This document shows, one piece after another, positions 55,201 to 63,414 of a stretch of DNA of 64,000 bases (position 1 is the stretch's first letter; the number at the start of each line of letters is the position of its first letter). The notes below the pieces were generated by a model that saw only the letters and a list, made by a program, of their open reading frames with translations, did no database searches and was not told the origin of the DNA. The position numbers were made by a program, and so were the translations under genes. This DNA comes from a virus, in the IMG/VR virus record IMGVR_UViG_3300017991_000048, positions 124,001 through 188,000 of that record; one strand, written 5' to 3'.

Positions 55201-57540
55201 ATGGAAAGATTTTTTCTCGTTTTTACCCTAATCGTGGCGACAGCCTGCGGGACTAGCGCCACCCCTCCCTCTGGGTCAAAATCTGGCGATCCGACGTCTG
55301 TTACAAGCGGTGAAACCGACGATGCTGAAAAGCCAGACGACACCTCTACTCAAGATGCTGGAGTGTTGGATAGTGCTTCTGAGGTATTGGACAGTGGCTC
55401 TGAGCCCTTAGATTCCAGTGTTGATGCTAGTATAGAAGACTCAGGCACTGGTGCTTCAGACACTGGTATAGGAGACTCAGGCACTGATAGCGGGGCAATT
55501 GACGCTGGCTCCGATACGGCTACAGACACTTCTGTCCCAGATTGCACCACAGGAACTAAGTGCGTCGATCTTAAGGTCTTTGCCTGTGTTAGCGGCTCCT
55601 GGGTAGAGCAGAGCACCTGTCCCTACGTGTGTGACAACGGAGCTTGCACTGGGGTCTGCACCCCCTCTGACAAGCGGTGCAACGATAAGAATTTAGAGGT
55701 TTGCGATCTAAACGGGCAATGGGAAATCTCCACTACATGCCCCTACATTTGTTCAGGTACTGCCTGTGCTGGAAGTTGTGTTCCAGACGACAAAGACTGC
55801 TCAGGAACTACGTCCCGGACCTGTAACAACTCTGGCGAATGGGTCAATGGTTCGGCCTGTCCTTATGTATGTTCAGACGGAGACTGTACAGGTGTGTGTG
55901 TCCCAACTACTCGTCAATGCGATGGATTAAAATCTCAGACCTGTAGTGCTCAGGGGCAATGGGAAACAGACCAAACCTGTCCTTACGTTTGCTCAGGTAA
56001 TGGAAACTGTACAGGCGAGTGTGTTCCTACCACTAAACAGTGTGATGGCTCTACGCCTCAAGTATGTGACGGTGACGGCTTTTGGGCTTCTGGATCAGCT
56101 TGTGGCTATGTATGCTCACAGGGGGATTGTACGGGGGTCTGTGTCCCAGAAACTGATCGATGCGAGGGCAAGAAGTCTCAGACTTGTAACGCTCAAGGTC
56201 AATGGGCGACAAATCAAACCTGTCCCTATGTCTGCACAGGGGCCGGGAACTGTACCGGTGAGTGTGTCCCTGAGAGTGAGGACTGTCAGGGAGATACCCC
56301 ACGGTCTTGTAATGCTCAAGGTCAATGGATAAGCGGCTCAGAGTGCCCGTTTGTGTGCTTAGATGGCGATTGTACCGGTGTCTGTGAGCCTGAAGATACC
56401 CAGTGCTCTGACGAACAAATTCAGGACTGCAACGCTCTAGGCCAATGGAACACGCCTGTTGATTGTGAGGCTGTTGACGGAGCCGAGTCCTACTGTGAAA
56501 CAGGTGAATGCACCTATGCTTGTAAGCTAGATTTTGATGATTGTGACAGCAATCCTAACAACGGTTGCGAAGCCGATCTAAATGCCGATCCTGATAACTG
56601 TGGCTATTGTGGGCATTGGTGTTGTGGCGGAGCTTGCGGGGATGGAACATGCGAAGTTTACACTTCAGGTATCTACCCTTCGTTAGGTCCGTGGCCCCAG
56701 ATAGACAGTTACGATGTAAGTCAAACGGACATCTACTGGACTACTGGCACTGATCTCAAAAAACAGTCTCGCTCAGGTGGGGGAACCACAACGCTTGTTT
56801 CCGGAGAAACCAACCTCCGGGCTGTAACAGTTTATGAGTCGGAAGTGTTTTGGACTTCCGATAGCCCTTCTACTCGTATATATTCTCTCACCACTCCGGA
56901 AGGCATCAGCACCTTTACCAGCATCGCCAATCAACTCGTCGTGACTTCTACCGATATTTTTTATGCTGTTGGCAACCGAAGTGTTATAAATTACGTCCTA
57001 CGTTCTAATAATCACGTTGATAGCGTAATGAGTGGCGGTTTAACCAACGCATACGCAGAGCCAATCGTAACAGATGGCACTTATGTATATGCCGCCCGTC
57101 AGATGTACTCTTCAAACCAAACCCCTATTGTAAGAGCCCCAATCCATGGTGATACGGAAGCGGTCTTTGTCGATTACTCACCAACAATACCAACCGCAGC
57201 ATACAGTTTCAGGCATCTGGCAATAGACGACGCTAACTTATATTATGTCTTCTATATAGGCGCTGAGCCTGCTTCAAACGGTATTTACAAAAAGCCGCTT
57301 GCAGGCGGGGATGCAGTGCAACTTCTATCTAGCTCTACCTCGTATGCGCTTGCTACCGATGGTCTGAACATCTACTACGCCAACTCTCCTCCTGGTCCCG
57401 ACTCAATTCAGAAAATCAGTGTAGATGGAGGATCAGCGACAACCTTACACACGGGCGACAACTTCCGAGATATAAAAGTTGTAGACCAATGTGTGTACTT
57501 TTATGGCAATGGAGTCCAAGCCATTGCAGTGGAGCCCTAG
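55201..57540 (+). CDS. Myxobacterial-style lipoprotein with eight Cys-rich repeats and propeller-like domain
   Basis: A 779-residue protein. A lipobox (IVATAC, acylated Cys16) follows a hydrophobic signal. An Asp/Ser/Gly/Thr-rich linker leads to eight Cys-rich units of 38-46 residues (115-440), each with CPYVC and a C-x-G-W core. Then comes CKLDFDDCDSNPNNGC...NCGYCGHWCCGGAC, a Cys motif common in myxobacterial surface proteins. The last 290 residues (DIYWTTGTDLKKQ, VFWTSDS, LYYVFYIGAEP) repeat Y/F-W/Y strands as in DUF5050-type beta propellers. I infer an outer-surface lipoprotein acquired from a host. It could block superinfection or alter the cell surface. Codon use looks like its neighbours. 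Confidence 0.8.
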   Translation: MERFFLVFTLIVATACGTSATPPSGSKSGDPTSVTSGETDDAEKPDDTSTQDAGVLDSASEVLDSGSEPLDSSVDASIEDSGTGASDTGIGDSGTDSGAIDAGSDTATDTSVPDCTTGTKCVDLKVFACVSGSWVEQSTCPYVCDNGACTGVCTPSDKRCNDKNLEVCDLNGQWEISTTCPYICSGTACAGSCVPDDKDCSGTTSRTCNNSGEWVNGSACPYVCSDGDCTGVCVPTTRQCDGLKSQTCSAQGQWETDQTCPYVCSGNGNCTGECVPTTKQCDGSTPQVCDGDGFWASGSACGYVCSQGDCTGVCVPETDRCEGKKSQTCNAQGQWATNQTCPYVCTGAGNCTGECVPESEDCQGDTPRSCNAQGQWISGSECPFVCLDGDCTGVCEPEDTQCSDEQIQDCNALGQWNTPVDCEAVDGAESYCETGECTYACKLDFDDCDSNPNNGCEADLNADPDNCGYCGHWCCGGACGDGTCEVYTSGIYPSLGPWPQIDSYDVSQTDIYWTTGTDLKKQSRSGGGTTTLVSGETNLRAVTVYESEVFWTSDSPSTRIYSLTTPEGISTFTSIANQLVVTSTDIFYAVGNRSVINYVLRSNNHVDSVMSGGLTNAYAEPIVTDGTYVYAARQMYSSNQTPIVRAPIHGDTEAVFVDYSPTIPTAAYSFRHLAIDDANLYYVFYIGAEPASNGIYKKPLAGGDAVQLLSSSTSYALATDGLNIYYANSPPGPDSIQKISVDGGSATTLHTGDNFRDIKVVDQCVYFYGNGVQAIAVEP
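55543..56520 (+). repeat. Tandem Cys-rich protein repeat, eight units, with two-unit higher order
   Basis: Each unit follows C-x-P-x4-C-x6-C-x3-G-x-W-x5-C-P-Y-V-C-x4-C-x-G. Units 3 and 5 share SQTC..QGQW and GNCTGE; units 4 and 6 share the GSxC...DCTGV end. This alternation of 40- and 41-residue units suggests duplication in pairs. The first unit is short and the last is divergent. Confidence 0.8.
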
Positions 57541-57541
57541 A

Positions 57542-57775
57542 ATGCCTGGAACACCATCTATTGCGTCCCGACGAGTAATCTTGCTCATCGACGACAATAA
57601 GGACACCGAAAGAGCCAGAAGCCTGCTCAAAAACCGGCGTATCAAGTTTTCTGAAGTAAGTGACGCCACTATCCGTGGGCCAAAACCACCTTATCCGCGC
57701 CCATCACTGATAGCTGGCGGAGTGGTCTACAAAGGCTTGAACGAAATCAGATTTGGCGTCAACTTTGTTCTATAG
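57542..57775 (+). CDS. Small protein, possibly glutaredoxin-like fold without CxxC
   Basis: 77 residues from the ATG at 57542, one base after the lipoprotein stop. RVILLIDDNKDTERARSLLKNRRIKFSEV, then PSLIAGGVVYKGLNEI, is the beta-alpha-beta order of a thioredoxin/glutaredoxin fold with a cis-Pro-like 'PSL' and a conserved Gly, but there is no cysteine in the redox position, so it is unlikely to be a working redox enzyme. The reading is tentative. Confidence 0.55.
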   Translation: MPGTPSIASRRVILLIDDNKDTERARSLLKNRRIKFSEVSDATIRGPKPPYPRPSLIAGGVVYKGLNEIRFGVNFVL

Positions 57776-58024
57776 TGATTTAATTATCCATACAGCCAAC
57801 GCTATAAGAACCGGGATAGCCCCACCCATCAGACCCCAGACGTGAGATTTAACCTTTAGAACACCGATCTCGACCTTAATGTCCGTCTGGTCACTTTGGA
57901 TCTTCTCTACCGTCTGATTTATTCTCTTAATCTCCTTGAGCACGTGAATAGTGTACTCGCTAACGTCTCTCTGAGAGCTAGGAGTGCGCGGAGGTGTGAG
58001 GCTATCATCATCATAGATTCCCAT
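57770..58024 (-). CDS. Small protein with coiled coil and C-terminal membrane helix
   Basis: An 84-residue protein. A soluble start, then a coiled coil (HVLKEIKRINQTVEKIQSDQ, IKVEIGVLKVKSHVWG) and a terminal membrane segment (GGAIPVLIALAVWIIKSL). This is the layout of XhlA/holin-associated proteins and small phage membrane proteins. Its stop overlaps the convergent gene by 6 bases, and it overlaps the upstream gene by 14. Confidence 0.65.
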   Translation of the reverse strand: MGIYDDDSLTPPRTPSSQRDVSEYTIHVLKEIKRINQTVEKIQSDQTDIKVEIGVLKVKSHVWGLMGGAIPVLIALAVWIIKSL

Positions 58025-58226
58025 CTAAGTTTCTTTCTCGTGCTATAATCCTAGTCGCAAGCTTTTCTATTTCTTCCAGTTCCCCGTTCTGGCCATTTCC
58101 CCCATTCACACGTTCCTCTTCCTCTATTACACCGTTTTTCTTTTGAACCTCCATCGCGTAAACAACGCCCACGCTGGCTATAACTGAGATGCAAACAGTG
58201 AGCATGATTAAAAACGCGGTTTCCAT
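58011..58226 (-). CDS. Small membrane protein
   Basis: A 71-residue protein with an N-terminal membrane segment (TAFLIMLTVCISVIASVGVVYA) and a charged, Glu-rich tail (LEEIEKLATRIIARERNL). GGAGG lies before the ATG. It forms a pair with the coiled-coil membrane protein downstream. The codons K-N-G-V-I contain a perfect CGGTGTAATA motif. Confidence 0.6.
   Translation of the reverse strand: METAFLIMLTVCISVIASVGVVYAMEVQKKNGVIEEEERVNGGNGQNGELEEIEKLATRIIARERNLDGNL
58125..58134 (-). promoter_or_regulatory. CGGTGTAATA copy inside a coding region
   Basis: A perfect match on the minus strand inside the gene at 58011-58226, about 100 bases upstream of the start at 58024. It may be an internal promoter for that downstream gene, or simply coding sequence. 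Confidence 0.3.
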
Positions 58227-58315
58227 CTTAACACACCTCCTAGAGGCTAAACGGCTTCTTACTATATAATAACAGTAATAATAAGATCTTCATTCCTATT
58301 TTACAGTTTTTCCAA

Positions 58316-59167
58316 CTAAGCTCTTTCCTCCAAATAAACGCTAAGAGCCTCTTCCCAAGGAATTAAACGGTCCAACCCTATCGTTTTCAAACCCTTATTT
58401 TCCAAAACCGAGTAAGAAGGCCGAGTAGCCTTGGCTCCAGACTCCGCTGTTGTTTGTGGGCTCACGTCAGGTTCGAGCCCTTTTTGCCTGAAGATTTCCA
58501 GGGCAAACTCGTACCAGGAGCACTGACCCTGACATGTAGCATGGTAAAGCCCGTAACTCTCTGTCCGAATCAGAACTCCTATTTGCTGTGCCAAGCCTTT
58601 AGTTGAGGTAGGCGTTAAAACCTGATCGTCAACCACTTTTATAGGCTTTCCTGATTCAGCCAATCTTAACATTGTTTCAACAAAGTTACCCCCTTTGCCA
58701 GATGAGCCTGCTAACCCGTACAGCCCACTGGTCCTGACAATGAAATGCCTGTGCCACGAAAGCTGAATGTCAAGTTCCCCTGCTACCTTGCTAGACCCAT
58801 ATACATTCACTGGGTCTACTTCATCCGCCTCTATGTATGGTTCGCCTTTCTTCCCTGAGAAGACATAATCTGTGCTCAGATGTACCAGAGCGGCGTTCAA
58901 GTTGTTGCATACTCTCGCAAGATTAGAAGCTCCATCAGCATTCACTTTAGTGGCCAAATCAGGATGCTCTTCGGCTTCATCAACTCGGTGGTATGCCGCT
59001 GTGTTTATTACGACTTCTGGCTCTAGAGGCTCTAATACGGTCTTAACGGACTCATATTGACTCACCTCTATGTCTCTGTGAGTGAGCTTGGAAACCGTGT
59101 CCTCGTTCAATGTCAGAATGAGGTCGTGAGCCAGTTGCCCGTTTGCCCCAATCAAAGCAATCCGCAC
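58316..59167 (-). CDS. rfbD: dTDP-4-dehydrorhamnose reductase
   Basis: A 283-residue SDR-family protein with a GTG start. IALIGANGQLAHDL is the NAD(P)-binding Gly motif; STDYVFSG and YGSSKVAGE (catalytic Y-x3-K) are the diagnostic RmlD blocks, and VRTSGLYG and STKGLAQQIG agree. It reduces dTDP-4-keto-rhamnose to dTDP-L-rhamnose. In this window the preceding genes encode a related epimerase/dehydratase and an RmlC-like cupin, so a nucleotide-sugar pathway is encoded here, with the thymidylyltransferase and 4,6-dehydratase either elsewhere or taken from the host. Confidence 0.88.
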   Translation of the reverse strand: MRIALIGANGQLAHDLILTLNEDTVSKLTHRDIEVSQYESVKTVLEPLEPEVVINTAAYHRVDEAEEHPDLATKVNADGASNLARVCNNLNAALVHLSTDYVFSGKKGEPYIEADEVDPVNVYGSSKVAGELDIQLSWHRHFIVRTSGLYGLAGSSGKGGNFVETMLRLAESGKPIKVVDDQVLTPTSTKGLAQQIGVLIRTESYGLYHATCQGQCSWYEFALEIFRQKGLEPDVSPQTTAESGAKATRPSYSVLENKGLKTIGLDRLIPWEEALSVYLEERA

Positions 59168-59168
59168 G

Positions 59169-60206
59169 TCAAAAAACCGATCCAGTCACCTTGATAACGC
59201 CACTAGCCTCTTCCAAAAGCCTCATCCAATTAATATTATAGTATCGAGGGTTCTCAAAATCCATATAATTATATTCTTTGATCTTCTCGACTATAGTCAC
59301 AACGGATTCCTCGATCGTAACCTTTGGTTTGATGCCCAAAACTTTTTCCATCTTGGTGGTTTCAACTCTGTAACTCCGTACTCCTTTGTAGGAGTATACC
59401 GGTTCGATATCTACCTGTATGTTCAACTGAGACAGTGCCTCTTTCGTTCTAAGAGCCAGTTCAGATATACGCATGTTTTCAGATGAGATATTAAAGATCT
59501 CACCCCTAACTTTTTCAGCCGGTGCTTCGATGCTGGCTATATAGGCTCTGGCTACATCTCGTACACTAATCAAGGGACGCCACATTTCCCCGCCATAATG
59601 TAAAACCAACTTGCCCTTTGTCAGAGCATCTTTGACAAAGGTGTTGACTACCAAGTCGTAACGCATCCTGGGCGAGAAACCAAATATAGTACCTTTACGT
59701 AAAAGCACAGGACAGAAATCTCCATCCACCATCTCAAGCAAGAGCTTTTCGGCTTCCAGTTTGGAACTTGAGTAAGCTGAACGAGAAACTACGTCAGCCT
59801 CTTCATCCTGAAGCATGTCTTGTTCATCATCCCCAACTCCTTTGTCGTAGATCGAACAAGTGGACGCAAGGACGTACCTCTGCACCCCGGCTTCTTTACA
59901 CAGTCGTGCCAATGTTACCGTGGCGTCCGTGTTCATCTCGTGGTTGGCTTTTGGATTGAACTCAGCAGTCGGATCGTTTGAAAGACCGCCAATATTTATA
60001 ACAGCGCTTACCCCCTCAAAAGCTTCAGGGCCGACTGAACGCATATCTTCAACGATGAGTTCAACTCTGTCCCGAAATTCGCGTAAACCGTAATCCCCAA
60101 AGTAAAGCCTGTCCACAATCTTTACAGAGTAGCCTCGCTCCAATAGCTCTTCTGTCAAGACGGACCCAACATACCCCGCTCCGCCAACAAGTAGGACTTT
60201 CTTCAC
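59169..60206 (-). CDS. NAD-dependent sugar epimerase/dehydratase
   Basis: A 345-residue extended SDR. VLLVGGAGYVGS is the Gly-rich NAD-binding motif, ASTCSIY carries the catalytic Ser, and AYSSSKLEAE the Y-x3-K pair. RKGTIFGFSPRMRYDLVV and WRPLISVRDVARA fit NDP-sugar 4-epimerases or dehydratases; the exact sugar cannot be read from the sequence. It stands between rfbD and the cupin gene with one-base and zero-base junctions, so the three are one operon. Confidence 0.85.
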   Translation of the reverse strand: MKKVLLVGGAGYVGSVLTEELLERGYSVKIVDRLYFGDYGLREFRDRVELIVEDMRSVGPEAFEGVSAVINIGGLSNDPTAEFNPKANHEMNTDATVTLARLCKEAGVQRYVLASTCSIYDKGVGDDEQDMLQDEEADVVSRSAYSSSKLEAEKLLLEMVDGDFCPVLLRKGTIFGFSPRMRYDLVVNTFVKDALTKGKLVLHYGGEMWRPLISVRDVARAYIASIEAPAEKVRGEIFNISSENMRISELALRTKEALSQLNIQVDIEPVYSYKGVRSYRVETTKMEKVLGIKPKVTIEESVVTIVEKIKEYNYMDFENPRYYNINWMRLLEEASGVIKVTGSVF

Positions 60207-60668
60207 TTACTTGCCTTTCACCGTCCAAAGGCCGCCATAAAAGTTCGGCGGAATCCGAACTTCGTCGGGCTGCTCAGGATTGTAACAATGGCTGGCTACG
60301 CTGATCATCTGAGTATCGTCCTCAAGAGACATCCAGCCGTGGTATACACCGGGGGGTACAACAACCAGCCGGGGCCTTCTGGAACTGGCAATGATTGTCA
60401 TCTTTTCGTCCTTGGTAGGCCCTTCACGATCATCGACAAGCACAAATTTGGCGGTGCCGTGGCTGATAAAGAACCAGTCCCAAAGCTCTTCATGTTTATG
60501 AAACGCCCGAATGGTCCCGCGTACAGGGTCGCCTACCAAATAAACTTGGCCGAACTTATGAACCACACCATGCGGCATGGAGTCTTCGGCATGACGGACG
60601 ATTTCAATGAGATAACCTCTGTCGTCCTCGTGGCAAGTTAGATCTATTATTTTCACATCTGTAATCAT
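60207..60668 (-). CDS. RmlC-like sugar epimerase (cupin)
   Basis: A 153-residue cupin. DDRGYLIEIVR is the first family motif; GTIRAFHKHEELWDWF carries the His block and KFVLVDDREGPT the second strand; VVVPPGVYHGWMSL and HCYNPEQPDEVRIPPN close the barrel. It resembles dTDP-4-keto-6-deoxyglucose 3,5-epimerase, but the usual RGLHYQ motif is RAFHKH, so it may be a 3,4-ketoisomerase or epimerase of another sugar. It ends where the epimerase gene begins. Confidence 0.8.
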   Translation of the reverse strand: MITDVKIIDLTCHEDDRGYLIEIVRHAEDSMPHGVVHKFGQVYLVGDPVRGTIRAFHKHEELWDWFFISHGTAKFVLVDDREGPTKDEKMTIIASSRRPRLVVVPPGVYHGWMSLEDDTQMISVASHCYNPEQPDEVRIPPNFYGGLWTVKGK

Positions 60669-61355
60669 CTATATATCCTCATTAGGTAAATCAAACTCTG
60701 CGAAGAGAGATGCGACATACACATTCTCAACAGAATAATTATCAGTAATTTGAACTTCCAAGCGATAAGGGTGGGGGAACATATGTGAAAAGAATGTGTC
60801 TGAGAAAATGTTTCCTACCGACTTGGCCGGTACGTGATCTTCGGCTGTTAGTACAACCTCATTACCGTCCTCACCTACCAACAAACAGTCCACGGTATGA
60901 TCAACCGGATCGTTGTTAAACAGAACAAAACTAGCGCCACAAGGGTAGAAACTTGTTACCGGGACTTGCCACATCTTTCCTGGAGGCGGCGCGGCTACCA
61001 CGGTTCGTCCGGGACCAATACGAACTCTTGGGCTGACACAAGACTTGTCTACGTGAATCTTATCTGGGGTAAAAACCAGATCGTCTTTTTCTGTTTGTAA
61101 TATGATTTTTTCATTTGCCACAAGACCGAACGTAGCGGAAGCTGGATTAGGGGACGGCACATTCGCAGATTCATCTTTCCCCAAAACCCCATCAGCTAAT
61201 GCCAATTCATTGCCGTGAGTATCGATATACAAGATCTTATATTCAACCGGATCACTGCCTTTGTTGTGTATAGCCCCGACATTGACCGCCTCGCCTACAT
61301 TACAGACAATCCTGATCTCATCCTCAGCCCCTTCAACGAGCACACGGTTTACCAT
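60669..61355 (-). CDS. Hypothetical protein with twofold beta repeat
   Basis: A 228-residue beta-rich protein. The first half (VLVEGAEDEIRIVCNVGEAVNVGAI, VEYKILYIDTHGNEL) and the second (FYPCGASFVLFNNDP, DCLLVGEDGNEVVLTAED) look like two copies of one domain, with a Pro/Lys-rich hinge between. This is typical of phage decoration or tail accessory proteins. It lies between sugar genes and a sulfotransferase gene, so it may be the substrate protein that gets modified. Not recognised by family. Confidence 0.55.
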   Translation of the reverse strand: MVNRVLVEGAEDEIRIVCNVGEAVNVGAIHNKGSDPVEYKILYIDTHGNELALADGVLGKDESANVPSPNPASATFGLVANEKIILQTEKDDLVFTPDKIHVDKSCVSPRVRIGPGRTVVAAPPPGKMWQVPVTSFYPCGASFVLFNNDPVDHTVDCLLVGEDGNEVVLTAEDHVPAKSVGNIFSDTFFSHMFPHPYRLEVQITDNYSVENVYVASLFAEFDLPNEDI

Positions 61356-61993
61356 TTAACTAGATCCTCAAACTGTAAAAACGCTGGTTTTTTTGGATAC
61401 CCTTCTTTGGTGGCGTCTTCAACTAACATGGGAAGCCCTGGAGAAACGAGGCCAGTAGAAGCCACATTTGTTCTTGGGTACGGAATGCGTTTCCCTAAAA
61501 ACTTAGCCAAGTCCTCCATCTTGGTAGTTGATTCCAACGGAAGAACAAGAAGTTGTTTCGTTCCAGCAAAATAATCTCGTACTCCTTCTTCATGTTCTAA
61601 AAAGACACGCTTGAAATGAGCCTCATGGTATCCCTCGATATTACAAGGACACCCGAAGATTTTGGATGAACGCCAATCGAGAAGCTTTTGTAATCTCGGT
61701 GGCCAGACGGTCTTCATGTGCTTCTGTATTGACACTAACCACTTGTCCACATTCCGTGTGGTCAGTATGAATTTACTGTCAGGGTACGTCTTATCACACA
61801 ACTCGTATTCGACCTCATTCATATTACTGATTGAATCCCAAGGTCTGGCGTCCCAGTAAACATCTCCGGTTTCCTGAAGATGTTCCGCATATTTCAACGG
61901 GAAGTGTATATCGACCAGCCCCATCATTCGTACAGCAAACGAGTAAGAAGTTGTTCCGGTTTTGAAATGGCCTATGGCAAAAATCTTAGACAT
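61349..61993 (-). CDS. Sulfotransferase family protein
   Basis: A 214-residue protein. AIGHFKTGTTSYSFAVRMMG matches the 5'-phosphosulfate-binding loop (K-x-G-T-T-S) of PAPS-dependent sulfotransferases; FILTTRNVDKWLVSIQK is the 3'-phosphate-binding 'RNP..W..S' motif. It should transfer sulfate from PAPS to an acceptor, here possibly a sugar or surface glycan, given the nucleotide-sugar genes beside it. It overlaps neighbours by 7-8 bases. Confidence 0.75.
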   Translation of the reverse strand: MSKIFAIGHFKTGTTSYSFAVRMMGLVDIHFPLKYAEHLQETGDVYWDARPWDSISNMNEVEYELCDKTYPDSKFILTTRNVDKWLVSIQKHMKTVWPPRLQKLLDWRSSKIFGCPCNIEGYHEAHFKRVFLEHEEGVRDYFAGTKQLLVLPLESTTKMEDLAKFLGKRIPYPRTNVASTGLVSPGLPMLVEDATKEGYPKKPAFLQFEDLVKW

Positions 61994-62747
61994 CGAAATA
62001 AGTTTCTATAAGTTTGTCCACAGCATTTTCCTTAATCACATCTTTCGGAATGTGACGTCCTGGCCATGTTTTCTCAAGCTCGATCAAATCTTCGTATAGA
62101 GGGAAGTAATCTACACCATTATTTTCCTCGGCCAATTCCTTACACGCTGTTACCAATATAGCTTTCGATTCGGGTGTGGTTGCAGTGTTCACTGGAGCAA
62201 GAGGGGATACCATCAATATGAACGATGTATCGGCTTTCACTGATCGGAGGGTGTTTATTGAATCTTGTATATAACTTTTGCATTCTGGCACCGATAACAT
62301 TTTCGCTGTGGTATTGGCTTTCTTAAACCCTCTAGCTGGCACTTGCCAAAAACAATCATCAGCGTCTTGCCAAACTTCTGCCATACCGAAAATGAATATT
62401 ATGTTTTGAGCATCAAACATATGCCGCAAAACATTATTGTAAAGCCATCGCCTACGGTCAAAGAAATGCTCTTTTGTGAACGGCATGAGGCCAGCTAATT
62501 GTATATCAATATACTGCCCCAAGTAGCTGCGGCAAAACTTTTCATAATCTTCATCGTGAACGACTCCGCCTCGATGATAAATTTTCGTCGCTATCTCTAT
62601 TTCACAGTAAATACCGGGCGGAGAATATTTATTGAAGTCGCCTGGGGTTTTCACTACTTTGAGAACCCCATCTAAATGGTTTTCCATCTGTCTTGCTATA
62701 CAACTCCCGAACAAAAATAGCTTTGTGTCTTGAAAATCAGTAGCCAT
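61986..62747 (-). CDS. GSCFA-domain-like protein (SGNH-type hydrolase fold)
   Basis: A 253-residue protein. LFLFGSCIARQM has the 'GSC' block for which the GSCFA family is named, where the Ser acts as nucleophile; IIFIFGMAEVWQD and a final SFILMVSPLAPV then PLYEDLIE...PGRH give the expected order. Members are found in polysaccharide gene clusters and are thought to act on sugar-linked groups such as O-acyl substituents. It is between two sulfotransferases. Confidence 0.65.
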   Translation of the reverse strand: MATDFQDTKLFLFGSCIARQMENHLDGVLKVVKTPGDFNKYSPPGIYCEIEIATKIYHRGGVVHDEDYEKFCRSYLGQYIDIQLAGLMPFTKEHFFDRRRWLYNNVLRHMFDAQNIIFIFGMAEVWQDADDCFWQVPARGFKKANTTAKMLSVPECKSYIQDSINTLRSVKADTSFILMVSPLAPVNTATTPESKAILVTACKELAEENNGVDYFPLYEDLIELEKTWPGRHIPKDVIKENAVDKLIETYFDV

Positions 62748-63414
62748 ACTTCTTCGCCAGTGTTTTCAGGCCCTCTTGTAGTGGCGCACTCAGACCGCTC
62801 AAACTCAGCCCCTCAACAGTGTTTTTCAGATCAGGGTCTGAGTGCCACCATCCTATATTTACAGTGGTCGGGGTACTATCTAATGCTTTCCTTGCGTCAT
62901 CCAATGATCTATGGTGCCCTACCAAATCAGCTATCTTTGTCAGTTTTTCAGCACTAAGAGTTTCTAATTGGTATCTAAAATGTGCGTGGTCTTCTATTTG
63001 TTTGTTCCAATCCAGCCAAAACGCGACGGATTTAGATACCTCGTCAGTGTAGTTATGAACACCAAGCGCGTACTCTTCAATCACATCGATGTACCCCTTA
63101 TTTCGTGGGTTCCCGGTAAATAGTTCTCTGCCTACCAGCGACTTTAAAGCTGCCATTGGGTGTCGCACTTGGTGGATAACGATCACGTCTTTCGGAAGTA
63201 CGGGTAGAAAAGGAACGGCGAGCCAAGACGAATCTCCAAGGGTATCAGGCAGAGAAAGGTCCGCACCGGCCTCTAAAGAACCTCTGAACCGCCCTCGTGC
63301 CTCTCCAAGCCCAAACACCGACTCATGCCCACAAGGTATACCAAGATTTGTGAGAAGTTTTGCTATATATCCTGTGCCGCTTCTAGGCACAGCGCATATC
63401 AGAAACCGTTTCAT
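62737..63414 (-). CDS. Sulfotransferase family protein
   Basis: 225 residues from the ATG at 63414, which overlaps the upstream TGA (ATGA). FLICAVPRSGTGYIAKLL is the PAPS-binding loop and VIVIHQVRHPMAALKSLV the second phosphate site of the family. Homology to the neighbour at 61349 is weak, so it is not a simple duplicate. Together they suggest two sulfation steps or two acceptors. Same operon as the GSCFA gene, overlapping by 11 bases. Confidence 0.78.
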   Translation of the reverse strand: MKRFLICAVPRSGTGYIAKLLTNLGIPCGHESVFGLGEARGRFRGSLEAGADLSLPDTLGDSSWLAVPFLPVLPKDVIVIHQVRHPMAALKSLVGRELFTGNPRNKGYIDVIEEYALGVHNYTDEVSKSVAFWLDWNKQIEDHAHFRYQLETLSAEKLTKIADLVGHHRSLDDARKALDSTPTTVNIGWWHSDPDLKNTVEGLSLSGLSAPLQEGLKTLAKKYGY

